A stretch of DNA of 5,220 nt, taken from Clostridia bacterium. GTDB lineage: Bacteria; Bacillota_A; Clostridia; Christensenellales; CAG-138. The notes below the pieces were generated by a model, which made no database searches, was not told the DNA's origin, and saw nothing but the letters and a program-made list of their open reading frames with translations. Positions within the stretch are counted from its first letter, which is position 1. Every line of letters begins with the position of its first letter. Below, piece after piece: positions 5,132 to 5,220 of the stretch. The position numbers and the translations under genes were made by a program. The DNA lies in the NCBI GenBank assembly GCA_017394605.1, contig JAFPXU010000125.1, positions 1-5,220 of the forward strand. Reading direction: 5' to 3'.

Positions 5132-5218
5132 ATTTGTCCCCAAGTTCAGGAATAATTCAACTGTATTGGTTTTGCCCGGAAAGAATTGATCATTCAAGTC
5201 TGGCCAATTTTCGGGTAC
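5099..5218 (-). other. open minus-strand stretch at the window edge, possible gene end
   Basis: On the minus strand an open frame of 39 codons runs in from the window edge to TAG at 5099-5101, inside the hairpin. The peptide (containing PENWPDLNDQFFPGKTN and ending KSCLKCSFR) is not recognisable. It could be the C-terminal end of a gene or transposase lying to the right. A plus-strand frame is also open over most of the same bases, so openness alone says little. Nothing else was identified in 5132-5220, which looks more AT-rich than the rest of the window. Confidence 0.2.
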
Positions 5219-5220
5219 AG

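Overview
The window looks like chromosomal DNA of a Bacillota (Clostridia-like) bacterium of moderately high GC. The signs are strong purine-rich Shine-Dalgarno sites (AGGAGG, GGAGGAGG, GGAGGGG), classic hairpin-plus-T terminators, a Gram-positive style lipoprotein with clostridial TPR-like repeats, and a short double-glycine leader peptide. This taxonomic reading is inference; there is no marker gene such as rRNA.

Layout. Bases 1-1177 hold the end of a GTPase-type protein with a DUF697 C-terminal region (cut by the window edge), followed 5 bp later by a complete msrA (peptide methionine sulfoxide reductase A). A 265-bp gap (1178-1442) follows. It carries a plausible promoter, two 10-base direct repeats 21 bp apart, a weak hairpin, and a coding-like minus-strand remnant. 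Bases 1443-1673 encode the most unusual gene here: a 76-residue protein made of a bacteriocin-type double-glycine leader joined directly to a single LysM domain, closed by a textbook terminator at 1688-1716. Next is a very acidic 148-residue protein of unknown function (1816-2262). It converges on a minus-strand TPR-like lipoprotein gene (2400-3497), with a shared bidirectional terminator at 2300-2337. A 221-bp divergent intergenic region (3498-3718) separates the lipoprotein gene from an NSS-family sodium:solute symporter (3719-5059). The symporter is followed by a complex hairpin that may be a terminator, a repeat, or the edge of a mobile element, and then by 89 bp of unassigned sequence.

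How the parts relate. The GTPase and msrA are probably one transcript. The LysM peptide is a single-gene transcript with its own promoter and terminator. Its leader predicts export and cleavage by a C39-peptidase ABC transporter that is not in this window. The mature product would be about 57 residues, strongly cationic and peptidoglycan-binding, so it could be a secreted cell-wall effector or bacteriocin-like molecule. The acidic protein beside it is a possible but unproven partner. The lipoprotein and the symporter are divergently transcribed, with no clear functional link. No tRNA, rRNA, CRISPR array or complete insertion sequence was seen.
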